Of a stretch of DNA of 64,000 bases, positions 52,226-60,799 are shown one piece after another. Source of the stretch: a virus; IMG/VR virus record IMGVR_UViG_3300021964_000024, positions 1-64,000 of that record. One strand, 5' to 3'. Under the pieces are notes generated by a model that did no database searches, was not told the origin of the DNA, and was given only the letters and a program-made list of their open reading frames with translations. The position numbers were made by a program, and so were the translations under genes. Position 1 is the stretch's first letter. Each line of letters starts with the position of its first letter.

Positions 52226-52555
52226 CTACTTTTTACCTGACCATGCTTGAGCACCAAAGAACGCTGCTACGATACCTGCAACTGCAATGAAGTAAACTCC
52301 TGCCATGTCACCCAGTATGTCTGCCGCTTTCTCTAGACCTGTTAAATTTGCACTCACCACGAGTACGGGATACAATAACATACCCCACAGCGAGAACCAT
52401 GCCATGGAACGCTGTGCGTCACGCATTGCATCTGCGTCTTCGAGTTCTTTACGTTTAAACTCCAAGTACATCGCCTCTTCTTCTTTAGAGACTTTACCGT
52501 CTCCGTTTGTGTCAGCAGGGTGGTGTCCCGCTGCCTTGATCTCTTCTTCTGACAT
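52226..52555 (-). CDS. EF-hand membrane protein (holin candidate)
   Basis: 109 residues. A complete EF-hand calcium loop at 15-26 (Asp15, Asn17, Asp19, Lys21, Ser23, Glu26 in DTNGDGKVSKEE), a charged helix, then two transmembrane segments (WFSLWGMLLYPVLVVSANL and GVYFIAVAGIVAAFFGAQAW). Related proteins occur in T4-like marine phages. Two membrane spans and small size would fit a holin or channel, but lysis function is not shown. Confidence 0.65.
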   Translation of the reverse strand: MSEEEIKAAGHHPADTNGDGKVSKEEEAMYLEFKRKELEDADAMRDAQRSMAWFSLWGMLLYPVLVVSANLTGLEKAADILGDMAGVYFIAVAGIVAAFFGAQAWSGKK

Positions 52556-52584
52556 ATTGAATATCCTTTGTAATTTTGATTATA

Positions 52585-53106
52585 CTATTCATTATGTAAA
52601 AGACTGCCTGACATATTCAAATTGAATCCTATAACAATTTTGTGTCCTTGGCAGTTTGGCCCTCTGTGTGGTAACATTGATGGAAAAACCACCAAGTCAC
52701 CTATGTGCAAAACCATGTCTACAAACCCCATCAACTGTGTTGAGTTCTCTGGTAACCCATGAACTTGTAACACTGCAGACAAATTCGTTCCCTCATGTGT
52801 ATGCCACTCAAAGTTGTTCCCCTCGTTGTACTCGGCAAACCACATACTTTCAACCTTAATCCTAGAACATTGCCATTGGTTAGCATAGTTCGTAAGGGCA
52901 GGTTGTATTAATTTAATAGCCTCATCCCAATACGGTGGTCTATAATTAATACCTTCCTTCCATGGAAGTTTGTAATCAGAGAATTGCATGTTCGCAAATG
53001 AACAATCATGCTCTGACTTCACCTTCGTCATTTCCTTCGTCAGATGTTCCTTGAATGCAAAGAACTCTCTTGGTGGAAATGTATAACGTTTAATAAACTG
53101 ATTCAA
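52585..53106 (-). CDS. 2OG-Fe(II) oxygenase
   Basis: 173 residues. Double-stranded beta-helix oxygenase of the PF13759 type: ESMWFAEYNEGNNFEWHTHE with His-x-His ligands, then GDLVVFPSMLPHRGP with the distal His, and GHKIVIGFNLNM with the 2-oxoglutarate-binding basic residue region. Paralogous to the N-terminal half of the 59009-60124 fusion (WFHAYNEGGDYPSHTHT, FPSMLPHRSP). Overlaps the carbamoyltransferase stop by 4 nt. Confidence 0.8.
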   Translation of the reverse strand: MNQFIKRYTFPPREFFAFKEHLTKEMTKVKSEHDCSFANMQFSDYKLPWKEGINYRPPYWDEAIKLIQPALTNYANQWQCSRIKVESMWFAEYNEGNNFEWHTHEGTNLSAVLQVHGLPENSTQLMGFVDMVLHIGDLVVFPSMLPHRGPNCQGHKIVIGFNLNMSGSLLHNE

Positions 53107-54590
53107 AATACTTTAACACCGTATTTATTTTCAAACAATTCAGCATCATGTTCGTCGTTGACCATAGGTCTTCCACGAATGTTCAAACTGGTATTTAGTA
53201 ACATCGGAACCCCTGTACGTTCGTAGTATTCCTCAATTACCTTCCTAAAGACCGATTCACAGTCCTGACGGACTATTTGTACTCGTGCAGTTCCATCTAC
53301 GTGAGTAACCGAATCATAGTCATGAAGTGCCTTTGACGTGTACTGCATGTACTCGTTCATTGGCCCCTCGAAGTATTTATACGCATATTCTTCTAGAACT
53401 GCAGGTGCAAAGGGACGATATTTTTGTCTGCGTTTGATCTCATTCACAGTGTCCTGTACATCATAACGTACATCTGCGATCAGAGATCTATTACCCAGTG
53501 CACGTGGCCCAAACTCTGCCTTACCGTTCGCTATACCACATACCCTATGTTCTAAGAGGTGATCAACTACTTCTCTTGGATTGATCTCTCGTTCAATGTT
53601 GTAACCCATGTAAGGTGTCCAAATCAACTGATCTTGATCGGTCAACCTTGACCAAGACAGTGCGGCAGCACCCAGAGAAGATCCTGCGTCTGTAGGTGAG
53701 ATTGCAATGTGAACGTCTTCGAACAATTCGAAGAGTCTTGAATTGATAACAACATTTTGTGCACATCCACCAGAGTAGACCAGTTTCTTACCATAAAGTG
53801 ATGCGGTTCTCATGATCTGCATGATGGCATATTCTGCGAACTTTTGTACCCCTGCCGCAAAGTCTTCTTTACTGTATTTCGTAACGAAGACTTTTAACAT
53901 GGAACGAAGGTTCTCATACTCCGGATTACCTTTATCGGGAAAGTCGATTTTCTGCTTCTTTTCAATACGAGGATTAATGTCACCTGTATGTTCCCACCAG
54001 TTGACTAGTTTTGACCAGATCTCTTCGGGTGCTTGACCATAGGAAGCAAGTCCCATAGTCACGTATTCGTCTTCTAGTGGACGTAAACCTAACAGACGTG
54101 TTGCGGTAGTGTACACCAACCCTACTGACTTAGGGTAGTGATATTCTTTGATGAGGTTGAAATTGTTGTCGTAGATAGTTGCGGTTTGGAATTCACCTAC
54201 ACCATCGATAGACACCATGACAGTCGTATCACGGTCTTTCCATGGACGGGTAAAGAATGCGGATGCACAATGACTCTTATGATGTTCATAATTGGCATCA
54301 TAATAGATACTATCATAGACAGGGATCTGTTCGTGTGCGGTAATAGAATTCCCTGTGTGTAGGGGATTCTTAGTTTGATCCTTTCTATAGGTCTTCTTCC
54401 ACTCTACGTTTTCGTAGAATGAGAAGTGATCATCATTAGTAGTATAATCCCAGAGATTTTCTGGAATCACCGGATCATTTTTCTTCTTAGTAAATCTCTC
54501 TGCATGAGAGGCAAACTCTATCGTACCGTCCGAATTGACAATAGATAAAGCTGCATCGTGATAGTATTCACTAAACCCAACGTACCTCAT
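53103..54590 (-). CDS. Carbamoyltransferase (NodU/CmcH/TobZ family)
   Basis: 495 residues from ATG 54590 (GGAG 6 nt upstream; an ATG at 54602 is weaker). N-terminal Kae1-like domain with HHKSHCASAFF (metal-binding His) and VSIDGVGEFQTATIY; SGGCAQNVVINSRLFE and SPTDAGSSLGAAALSW; C-terminal FGPRALGNRSLIADVR and KYRPFAPAVL, diagnostic of the family. These enzymes make carbamoyl-adenylate from carbamoyl phosphate and ATP and carbamoylate a sugar hydroxyl. Likely decorates a glycan made by the neighbouring glycosyltransferases. Confidence 0.9.
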   Translation of the reverse strand: MRYVGFSEYYHDAALSIVNSDGTIEFASHAERFTKKKNDPVIPENLWDYTTNDDHFSFYENVEWKKTYRKDQTKNPLHTGNSITAHEQIPVYDSIYYDANYEHHKSHCASAFFTRPWKDRDTTVMVSIDGVGEFQTATIYDNNFNLIKEYHYPKSVGLVYTTATRLLGLRPLEDEYVTMGLASYGQAPEEIWSKLVNWWEHTGDINPRIEKKQKIDFPDKGNPEYENLRSMLKVFVTKYSKEDFAAGVQKFAEYAIMQIMRTASLYGKKLVYSGGCAQNVVINSRLFELFEDVHIAISPTDAGSSLGAAALSWSRLTDQDQLIWTPYMGYNIEREINPREVVDHLLEHRVCGIANGKAEFGPRALGNRSLIADVRYDVQDTVNEIKRRQKYRPFAPAVLEEYAYKYFEGPMNEYMQYTSKALHDYDSVTHVDGTARVQIVRQDCESVFRKVIEEYYERTGVPMLLNTSLNIRGRPMVNDEHDAELFENKYGVKVF

Positions 54591-54619
54591 AAAAAACTCC
54601 ACTTAGTTAGCGAAGTTAT

Positions 54620-55195
54620 TTATCCAGTAATTATCTCGTAGAGTTCTTTCCAGTTCTTGACTCTAGGGATACCGTGATCTCCTGTATTGAAGTCGTGTGC
54701 AATCAAGTGTGAATTGAGACCCAAGTTCTTACCAACTGTTGCGTTCTCAACTTTATCTTCGATCCAGTAACAACCCGTACCTTCGTACTCTTTGAGGATC
54801 TCATCCTTGTCTGCACCAGTATCTAGGTACACATATCTCTCGAACGCAGTCTTACCGAATAACTCAGTAAGGTTCTTGCATCTTAGATACTGTGCGTACT
54901 GGTCATTACTAAGACTGGTGATTGCGTGAAACACGTAACCATGTTCCTCATGAAGTTTTTTAATATACTTCATTGCGTCTCTGAGAGGTGGTATCTTTCT
55001 GATCCACGCACTCTCGTTGAACAATCTTACTAGTCTTTTTGCATAGGGTCTCTCTAACCCGTACTGGTCTGCGACATCATAGACAGTATCATCTACAATC
55101 TCGAAACCTTGTCTGTGCATCCACCCTCTCCAAGAGTGTTGCCAGTCTAGGACTACACCATCGCAGTCCGTAAGTATTACTTTTTCTTTCATCAT
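54620..55195 (-). CDS. HAD-family phosphatase
   Basis: 191 residues. Motif I TDCDGVVLDW (nucleophile Asp10, acid/base Asp12), motif II AITSLS, and motif III/IV in CYWIEDKVENATVGKNLGLN. A small cap is formed by HRQGFEIVDDTVYDV. Nucleotidase or sugar-phosphate phosphatase are the likely activities; the substrate cannot be read from sequence. Confidence 0.8.
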   Translation of the reverse strand: MMKEKVILTDCDGVVLDWQHSWRGWMHRQGFEIVDDTVYDVADQYGLERPYAKRLVRLFNESAWIRKIPPLRDAMKYIKKLHEEHGYVFHAITSLSNDQYAQYLRCKNLTELFGKTAFERYVYLDTGADKDEILKEYEGTGCYWIEDKVENATVGKNLGLNSHLIAHDFNTGDHGIPRVKNWKELYEIITG

Positions 55196-55404
55196 ATAGG
55201 TAATTCCATTTGTTTAGTATAACCTGCAATGGTGTCAGAGATGTTCTTCAGAACAATCTCTTTCTGTGCATCCCCTGCAAGTGCCCAATCTAGTTGGGTC
55301 TTCAAAACTCCATAACAGTACGCATAGTTCTTCGTACCGTTACCTTCCAACGAATGAGTCTTTGACTCTTCTTCAATTATTTCAAAATACTGATCTAAGC
55401 ACAT
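55192..55404 (-). CDS. Small helical protein
   Basis: 70 residues: MCLDQYFEIIEEESKTHSLE, YAYCYGVLKTQLDWALAGDA, then a helix. Overlaps both neighbours (4 and 10 nt). Similar small early proteins occur in T4-like phages; no function known. Confidence 0.6.
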   Translation of the reverse strand: MCLDQYFEIIEEESKTHSLEGNGTKNYAYCYGVLKTQLDWALAGDAQKEIVLKNISDTIAGYTKQMELPI

Positions 55405-55781
55405 AACGTCAATCCTGCATCAAGTTTCTCTGCAATCTCTATGATTGCTTTGGTGTGTTCCTCTCTGTAAGCAACCCATTCATGGTACTGACCAATCGGG
55501 TATTTTGCAGGAGGGGTTATTCCAGTAACATCGTTACTAGTCTCAAACTCTTCATAGTTTGAATACGGGTAGATGGCAAAGGTATCTGCCTTATCCTTGT
55601 GAACAAAGTCTTTAGGTCTGTCGTAACCAACCTTACTGTTTCCTCTGTACCTGACAGTGAACAATCTAGTCCTCATTAGTTCTTGGACTTTAGGGTGGTT
55701 TCTGTATTCCATTGGAATACCCTTGTAGAGACCTGACTCATAGTCGGGACATCTATAATCTTCTAATATCAAATTTTTCAT
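55395..55781 (-). CDS. Early protein of unknown function
   Basis: 128 residues from ATG 55781 (GAGG in the shared early leader). MKNLILEDYRCPDYESGLYK, YGRPKDF-like basic/aromatic segments, and YHEWVAYREEHTKAIIEIAE. First gene downstream of a consensus promoter, so early expressed. No domain recognised. Confidence 0.65.
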   Translation of the reverse strand: MKNLILEDYRCPDYESGLYKGIPMEYRNHPKVQELMRTRLFTVRYRGNSKVGYDRPKDFVHKDKADTFAIYPYSNYEEFETSNDVTGITPPAKYPIGQYHEWVAYREEHTKAIIEIAEKLDAGLTLCA

Positions 55782-55812
55782 AATTAACCTCACTTTTCTC
55801 AATTACATGTTA

Positions 55813-55841
55813 AGTATACATGTTTTTGAAACAAGTGTCAA
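55813..55841 (-). promoter_or_regulatory. Sigma-70-type early promoter cassette B
   Basis: Minus-strand TTGACA (55841-55836), 17-bp spacer, TATACT (55818-55813), followed by GTAATTGAGAAAAGTGAGGT before the ATG at 55781. Upstream TTTTTTTTCAAAAAACCC tract as in cassette D. Drives the carbamoyltransferase/glycosyltransferase island leftward. Confidence 0.8.
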
Positions 55842-55884
55842 GGGTTTTTTGAAAAAAAGTATATATTTTTTATATATAATTTGA

Positions 55885-56709
55885 CTAAGCAAGTATCTTA
55901 AATTTACCTTCTTTGGCATGGCGTAACATATCGATTTTCCAACCACCACCAGTGTAGTGACACATCTTTGCCTTCTCAAAGAACTCATCTTCAGTGGCAT
56001 AATGGGGGGAGTCGTTCCATGTCTGATCCAGTGCTTCGGTGTTTAGATCGAAGTCGTGTTTGATCAACTGTCCAGATATGTACGGTTGATCATTCATCAC
56101 CGACATATGGAACTCTGGTTTTGCGTAGAACCATTCTGTCCAGTCCATGAATACCTCACGTGCACGTAGACGTGCCTCACGTGTCCATACGACAATACCT
56201 GTATTCAGGACAGTTAACTTAGATGGTCTACTAGGTGGTAGTGATGGGACAATAGGAATGTCGTGCATAGAGAACTTTGCAACAAAGTCTTGATATGTCT
56301 TTTCCTTGTAGTCCCAAGAGTTATACCCACCACCATTCGATGTGACGATATCACTCTCAAGTACACCAAAGACATCTCCGTCTTCACACAGATCAAAGAT
56401 GTTCTCTTCGGTGTTTACTACAATGTCGGTATCGGCAAATAACACCTTGTCATACTGGTCAAACATAGGATCATAGATAACCCTCAAACACTCAAACAAA
56501 AGAGCGTTTGCATGGTCATGTCCTGCAGTGTACACTTGCTCATCTGAGTAGAAGTACTCTGCATCAATAATATCAGCATACTCTAGAAAGGAACGTCGAG
56601 ATAAATCTGCTACCTCACGATAGACTTGACTTCTCTGTCTTCCCTCAATCTCTCCCCTTTCGTCTACATTAGGGTTGAGTACCATGTATTGAAATATCGC
56701 ATTTCTCAT
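55885..56709 (-). CDS. GT-A glycosyltransferase with DTD motif
   Basis: 274 residues from ATG 56709 (AAGGAT upstream). YDKVLFADTDIVVNTEENIF carries the DxD; GHDHANALLFECLRVIYDP precedes it, and VLNTGIVVWTREARLRAREV and MNDQPYISGQLIKHDFDLNT follow, with a late CHYTGGGW. Typical of GT8-like enzymes acting on surface polysaccharide. Last gene before the cassette B promoter. Confidence 0.75.
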   Translation of the reverse strand: MRNAIFQYMVLNPNVDERGEIEGRQRSQVYREVADLSRRSFLEYADIIDAEYFYSDEQVYTAGHDHANALLFECLRVIYDPMFDQYDKVLFADTDIVVNTEENIFDLCEDGDVFGVLESDIVTSNGGGYNSWDYKEKTYQDFVAKFSMHDIPIVPSLPPSRPSKLTVLNTGIVVWTREARLRAREVFMDWTEWFYAKPEFHMSVMNDQPYISGQLIKHDFDLNTEALDQTWNDSPHYATEDEFFEKAKMCHYTGGGWKIDMLRHAKEGKFKILA

Positions 56710-56839
56710 TGACAATCCTTTTATCACGGGATCTATTGTAATCAGATCCTCTCATTTTATACCCAGAATCAAACTTGGTTCGATTCTTATGACTGTTACG
56801 TTTCTTGTTTCTTGAATCGTGACGGGTGTATTTCGCCAT
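56669..56839 (-). CDS. Possible small basic protein
   Basis: 56 residues: MAKYTRHDSRNKKRNSHKNR, then KFDSGYKMRGSDYNRSRDKR. Very Lys/Arg/Asn-rich. Overlaps the glycosyltransferase start by 41 nt and lacks a clear ribosome-binding site. Confidence 0.45.
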   Translation of the reverse strand: MAKYTRHDSRNKKRNSHKNRTKFDSGYKMRGSDYNRSRDKRIVNEKCDISIHGTQP

Positions 56840-56850
56840 ATATTTAGACG

Positions 56851-57300
56851 TTAACTAACGTTCTCCAATCTAACCATTAACCGTTCTGCACGGTTAGTTA
56901 CCTGCCTGTGCCAGCGTGAATCACGTCCTTCCACGGCAGCCCTTTTCCAGTCACCCTCTTCGAGAGCGGCACGGAAATTCTTGAAACCACCCAGACGGGT
57001 GCGTCCCATGTTAAACATCATGTTGACCAATACCTGCTGGACTTCATCGGGCCATCCTTCAAACATTGAATCTCCGAATAAAGCATTGCACTCTGATATT
57101 GCAAGGTCAAGGTCGAGTTCGAAACACTCTCTGACTCTATCTTCTGATACGGGCGTTCCAACTGGTTCTCCGTGTTCAGGATCCGATTCAAGCACCAAGT
57201 GCCCGACTCCGAAAGTTTCATATCCAAGATGATCTTTGTATACTTCATATACAACCCCCTCATCTATCTTGAGTTGTTCAAATACTGCTTCTCTGTTCAT
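56851..57300 (-). CDS. e: Endolysin, T4 lysozyme family (GH24)
   Basis: 149 residues versus 164 in T4. Catalytic triad Glu14, Asp23 and Thr29 (KIDEGVVYEVYKDHLGYETF) has the same spacing as T4 Glu11/Asp20/Thr26; GVGHLVLESDPEHG and LVNMMFNMGRTRLGGFKNFR follow, with SRWHRQVTNRAERLMVRLE at the C-terminus. No signal peptide, so it needs a holin. Muramidase that cuts peptidoglycan at lysis. Distinct from the tail amidase at 24.5-27 kb. Confidence 0.9.
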   Translation of the reverse strand: MNREAVFEQLKIDEGVVYEVYKDHLGYETFGVGHLVLESDPEHGEPVGTPVSEDRVRECFELDLDLAISECNALFGDSMFEGWPDEVQQVLVNMMFNMGRTRLGGFKNFRAALEEGDWKRAAVEGRDSRWHRQVTNRAERLMVRLENVS

Positions 57301-57302
57301 TT

Positions 57303-59012
57303 TTATATTTTCCTATAATTGAGTTTTTGTTTCTTGTATTTAGCAATTATGCTACCGTAAGTAGATACGTCCGAATGATTTAGTACAGGTGGGTCGCCTG
57401 AGTATACACGATTCAAATCGTATCCTAGTTGACTGTACCAACCCATATGCCAACCACTCTGACTCTCTGGTTTCTTTCTTAGTTTGATCCTGTCAGAAGT
57501 AAACTCTGCACACCAAGTAATCATGTCAACTTCGTCATAGTCTTTACTAGGATGAACCCATACTTGTTGGAAAGTCTTGTCTTGACGATCTTTTGAGTCC
57601 TCTTCGAATAGTTTTTTCTTAGCTTTATCACTTATGTTGTCTACCAGTGATTGTATGTCAACATTGTCTGGTAAGACTCCATGTTTTCTCCACACGAAAT
57701 CATAGAATCCTATGGTTGCCCGATCAATTATATTTTTTGATCTGAAACTATATCCCCACTTTTTAGGATTCGATTCTATCTCTGATACAGCGTCAATCCC
57801 ATCGTGACCTACATGCTGTGATATGTATAACGAATGTATAGTTACCTGATTCTTCCAATATCTATTCAACCAATCTGCAGTGTTATCCAAAGTCTCAAAC
57901 GTCTCGTGAGGTAATCCTGCTATCATTGACAGGGTTCCGTTATAGTGGTTGCCTGGCAACTTGTTCTTACGGAAGTATTCCTCTCCTTGTAGAAGACCTT
58001 CTTGTATGATCAGAGGCGACATACCTTTCCGTATTGATTTAGCAGAAGCGTGATTGAAAGACTCAAGACCCATTGAATGACTTGTGAATCCCATGGTGAT
58101 CATGTTGTCCCAGTCTTCTCTGGATCGTTTTACAAACAAGTCTCCTCGAATGAATCCATGAAACTGTGGTTGAAAGTCTAGTCGTTTAGTTGCGTTTGCA
58201 AACTTCTCAATTTTTTCTGATCTATCGTTGCATGTCTCATCTGCCAATAGGTAACGAGTTACTCCCCACTTGTCATAGTTCTCCCTGAGTTCTTCTTCGA
58301 AGTCTTCCGCATCTCTTGTGTGATCACCCTTGACTCCCAGTGGAGCGTAGTCGCAGAACGAACATTTAAACATACACCCTCTTGACAGTTCTGTGGTCAA
58401 CACTTCATTCGATCTTATAAAGTCCCTCTCTTCGTATGAAGTCTTTGCCTTCCTATGCGGATAGGCAGGATAGTCTCTAAAACAGTCAATGATTGTATAC
58501 TCACGATGCAGTGATCCATCTATTGATTGAAAAGGATTGAACACCCTTTTTACTTTAGGTTCAGGTGCATCACCTGCAAGATAATCGCACAGTGCAACAA
58601 TCCCATGTTCACCATTACCGATACAATAGTAGTCAACGTTTCTGTGTCGTATCACATTGACCAGTTTGTTAGCACCCACCACGGTCTTGATGTGGGGATA
58701 CTTGTTCTTAATATAAGACAGGATCTCGTTTTGTTTCTGAACGATTTCACCTTCACCATGTATTGAGTACGTAAAGAAAGTGCTAAACCCGATCCATTTG
58801 GTGTGACTACTCACTCGACTGTCTACAAAGTCTTTGAGTTCTTGCACACCCCATGCACTGAAGAAGTCTAAGACTTCTACGTCCCAGTCTCTTGTCTTCC
58901 TTATATGAGATGCAATTCTGTGAGCACCATGACCACGAACCGCAACTTCTATTCCAGTGTATCCAACTGGATACATCACATCTGCTCCAGTTAGGATAAG
59001 AGCATGATTCAT
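57303..59012 (-). CDS. B12-binding-type radical SAM enzyme
   Basis: 569 residues. Residues 1-160 look like a B12-binding Rossmann region, although the canonical DxHxxG cobalamin His is not evident. ELSRGCMFKCSFCDYAPLGV carries CxxxCxxC (Cys213, 217, 220). YLLADETCNDRSEKIEKFAN and MGFTSHSMGLESFNHASAKS match TIM-barrel motifs of this class (E at 'GLES'). The C-terminal ~150 residues are extra. ATGA overlap with the oxygenase-methyltransferase gene indicates a shared pathway. Substrate unknown. Confidence 0.8.
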   Translation of the reverse strand: MNHALILTGADVMYPVGYTGIEVAVRGHGAHRIASHIRKTRDWDVEVLDFFSAWGVQELKDFVDSRVSSHTKWIGFSTFFTYSIHGEGEIVQKQNEILSYIKNKYPHIKTVVGANKLVNVIRHRNVDYYCIGNGEHGIVALCDYLAGDAPEPKVKRVFNPFQSIDGSLHREYTIIDCFRDYPAYPHRKAKTSYEERDFIRSNEVLTTELSRGCMFKCSFCDYAPLGVKGDHTRDAEDFEEELRENYDKWGVTRYLLADETCNDRSEKIEKFANATKRLDFQPQFHGFIRGDLFVKRSREDWDNMITMGFTSHSMGLESFNHASAKSIRKGMSPLIIQEGLLQGEEYFRKNKLPGNHYNGTLSMIAGLPHETFETLDNTADWLNRYWKNQVTIHSLYISQHVGHDGIDAVSEIESNPKKWGYSFRSKNIIDRATIGFYDFVWRKHGVLPDNVDIQSLVDNISDKAKKKLFEEDSKDRQDKTFQQVWVHPSKDYDEVDMITWCAEFTSDRIKLRKKPESQSGWHMGWYSQLGYDLNRVYSGDPPVLNHSDVSTYGSIIAKYKKQKLNYRKI

Positions 59013-60124
59013 TTTAGTTGAAACATCTTTATTTCGTTGTACTTGGTTCTACCCACAGTCTTCCAAGAAGGGTAGGGTTCTATGCACTCTACTTCTTTAA
59101 AACAATCTACTTTGTCCCATCCAGTTTTTGCCCAGAAATTTTCCATAGCAGGAAACGATGCAATAAGATATCCATTAGGTTTCAGACTCTTTACAATTGC
59201 AGGTACACATTCAGCGGTCAACAAACCAAATGCAAATACACCACACATGAAAATTACATCATAGGTCTTAGGTAGTTCACTATAACATATGTCGTGTTGA
59301 GTCACACTCTTATAGAACGGACGTGATTGATTACACATGGTTTCGGAGATGTCATACGCATCCCAAGGTGCAACACCATCCGGATAAAGTTCTTTTGCAA
59401 GTAGACCACTACCCTGTCCTATCTCAGCAACATCAAGTTCGTCAAGGTTGAGATCCAACCTGTTAACCAACTCTGCCATCTTTACATGACTGGCACTGTA
59501 GAATTGTTTGACGTTCTGTTCGTAGGATCCCCAGTTATCATAGAGAGATTGAATCTTCTCCATCTGAGGATGGATGTTCGCCTTCGCCTTTTTCTCCATG
59601 TAGGTTTCTTTTGGTAAGGATTGAATTGGAATGTGATTAGAATTTTCTCCGTGCATATTCCAATTGAATCCTATGATAATTTTTCTACCCGTAACAACAG
59701 GTGATCTGTGGGGTAACATAGAAGGGAACAGTACCACACTACCTACTGGCAACTGAAGACCACTACCAAATATCTGAGTCGCTTCTTCGGGTCTATTCAG
59801 ATCAACCGTAATCACTCCAGTTAAATTTGCACCTGTGTGAGTATGTGATGGATAGTCACCACCCTCATTATATGCATGGAACCACATAGATTCGATATTG
59901 TAATTCTCGCATCCCCAAGTCCTACAGTAGTCTTTCAGTATAGGGTGGATCCTTTTCTTAACAAGCTTATAGTAAGGTTTTCTTTCTGGACGAAACTGAG
60001 ACGGAGAGTCGCTGATATCGTAATCAGATTGTGCAGGCCAGTTACTACTAATAGTAACCGTATCTAAAAACTCTTCTCTAAACTCATCGAAGTTCTTTAA
60101 GTGGAATACCTGTATATAATTCAT
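59009..60124 (-). CDS. Fused 2OG-Fe(II) oxygenase and SAM methyltransferase
   Basis: 371 residues. N-terminal half (1-165) is a PF13759-type oxygenase: WFHAYNEGGDYPSHTHTGAN (His94, His96), GSVVLFPSMLPHRSP (His139), GRKIIIGFNWNM. C-terminal half (~185-371) is a class I methyltransferase: motif I DVAEIGQGSGLLAKEL (~231-246), then AYDISETMCNQSRPFYKS and YDVIFMCGVFAFGLLTAECV. The stop overlaps the radical SAM start by 4 nt. The oxygenase half is paralogous to the 52585-53106 protein. Confidence 0.8.
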   Translation of the reverse strand: MNYIQVFHLKNFDEFREEFLDTVTISSNWPAQSDYDISDSPSQFRPERKPYYKLVKKRIHPILKDYCRTWGCENYNIESMWFHAYNEGGDYPSHTHTGANLTGVITVDLNRPEEATQIFGSGLQLPVGSVVLFPSMLPHRSPVVTGRKIIIGFNWNMHGENSNHIPIQSLPKETYMEKKAKANIHPQMEKIQSLYDNWGSYEQNVKQFYSASHVKMAELVNRLDLNLDELDVAEIGQGSGLLAKELYPDGVAPWDAYDISETMCNQSRPFYKSVTQHDICYSELPKTYDVIFMCGVFAFGLLTAECVPAIVKSLKPNGYLIASFPAMENFWAKTGWDKVDCFKEVECIEPYPSWKTVGRTKYNEIKMFQLK

Positions 60125-60795
60125 CTCATCATTTCTTTGGTCATGATATAGTCACGTACAAAGTCAGACCTCACAATGTCTGCCCAAGTGAATTCTACCA
60201 TCGTAAATTTTTTCATCAATTCTAATATCGCAGTAAACTGATTTACTCCTGCTTTATCCTGCGTCTTAGTAAAGTCAGACTGGTAGTAATCACCACAGAA
60301 GATGATTCTACAATTATGTCCAACACGAGTAATTATACTATCTAGTTCGTGGAATGTCAAGTTCTGCATCTCATCTACGATGATGATTGAGTCACTGATC
60401 GTCGTTCCTCGAATGTGTGATGTGGATATGAAATCAATCACTCCGCACTTCGATAGTTTCTCGTATGCACCACGGTCTTCAAACAACTCAGTACATATCT
60501 GTCGATATGGCCCCGTGTATGCATCTATCTTTTCTTCGAGTGTGCCTGGCAGAAAACCGATCTCTCGTGTAGGTACGATGGATCTGACAATGGTAACGTT
60601 CTCGAAAGTATTGCCCTTGTCAAGGGTATCTTCTAGTGCAAGGTACATTGCAAGAAAGGTCTTACCTGATCCTGCAGTACCAGACATAACTATATGGTTA
60701 CCTTCGTCCCATGCTTTGAAAACAACTTCCTGAGACATAGTAAGAGGTTCAATCGTCCGGAGATGATCGATCTTTAAAATCTGTGGTTTGGTCAT
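60121..60795 (-). CDS. phoH: PhoH-like ATPase
   Basis: 224 residues from ATG 60795, which begins 5 nt after the preceding stop; the in-frame GTG at 60870 would overlap that gene by 71 nt. Walker A GTAGSGKT (39-46), IVRSIVPTREIGFLPGTLEE and SIIIVDEMQNLTFHELDSII (Walker B), then NCRIIFCGDYYQSDF. PhoH is a common gene of marine T4-like phages; an RNA-linked or phosphate-stress role is unproven. Confidence 0.9.
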   Translation of the reverse strand: MTKPQILKIDHLRTIEPLTMSQEVVFKAWDEGNHIVMSGTAGSGKTFLAMYLALEDTLDKGNTFENVTIVRSIVPTREIGFLPGTLEEKIDAYTGPYRQICTELFEDRGAYEKLSKCGVIDFISTSHIRGTTISDSIIIVDEMQNLTFHELDSIITRVGHNCRIIFCGDYYQSDFTKTQDKAGVNQFTAILELMKKFTMVEFTWADIVRSDFVRDYIMTKEMMR

Positions 60796-60799
60796 TTGA

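Noticed and set aside
53374-53381. TATAAATA on the minus strand inside the carbamoyltransferase gene
   Set aside because: About 270 nt from the next start and inside a gene; could give late expression of the oxygenase, but unsupported.
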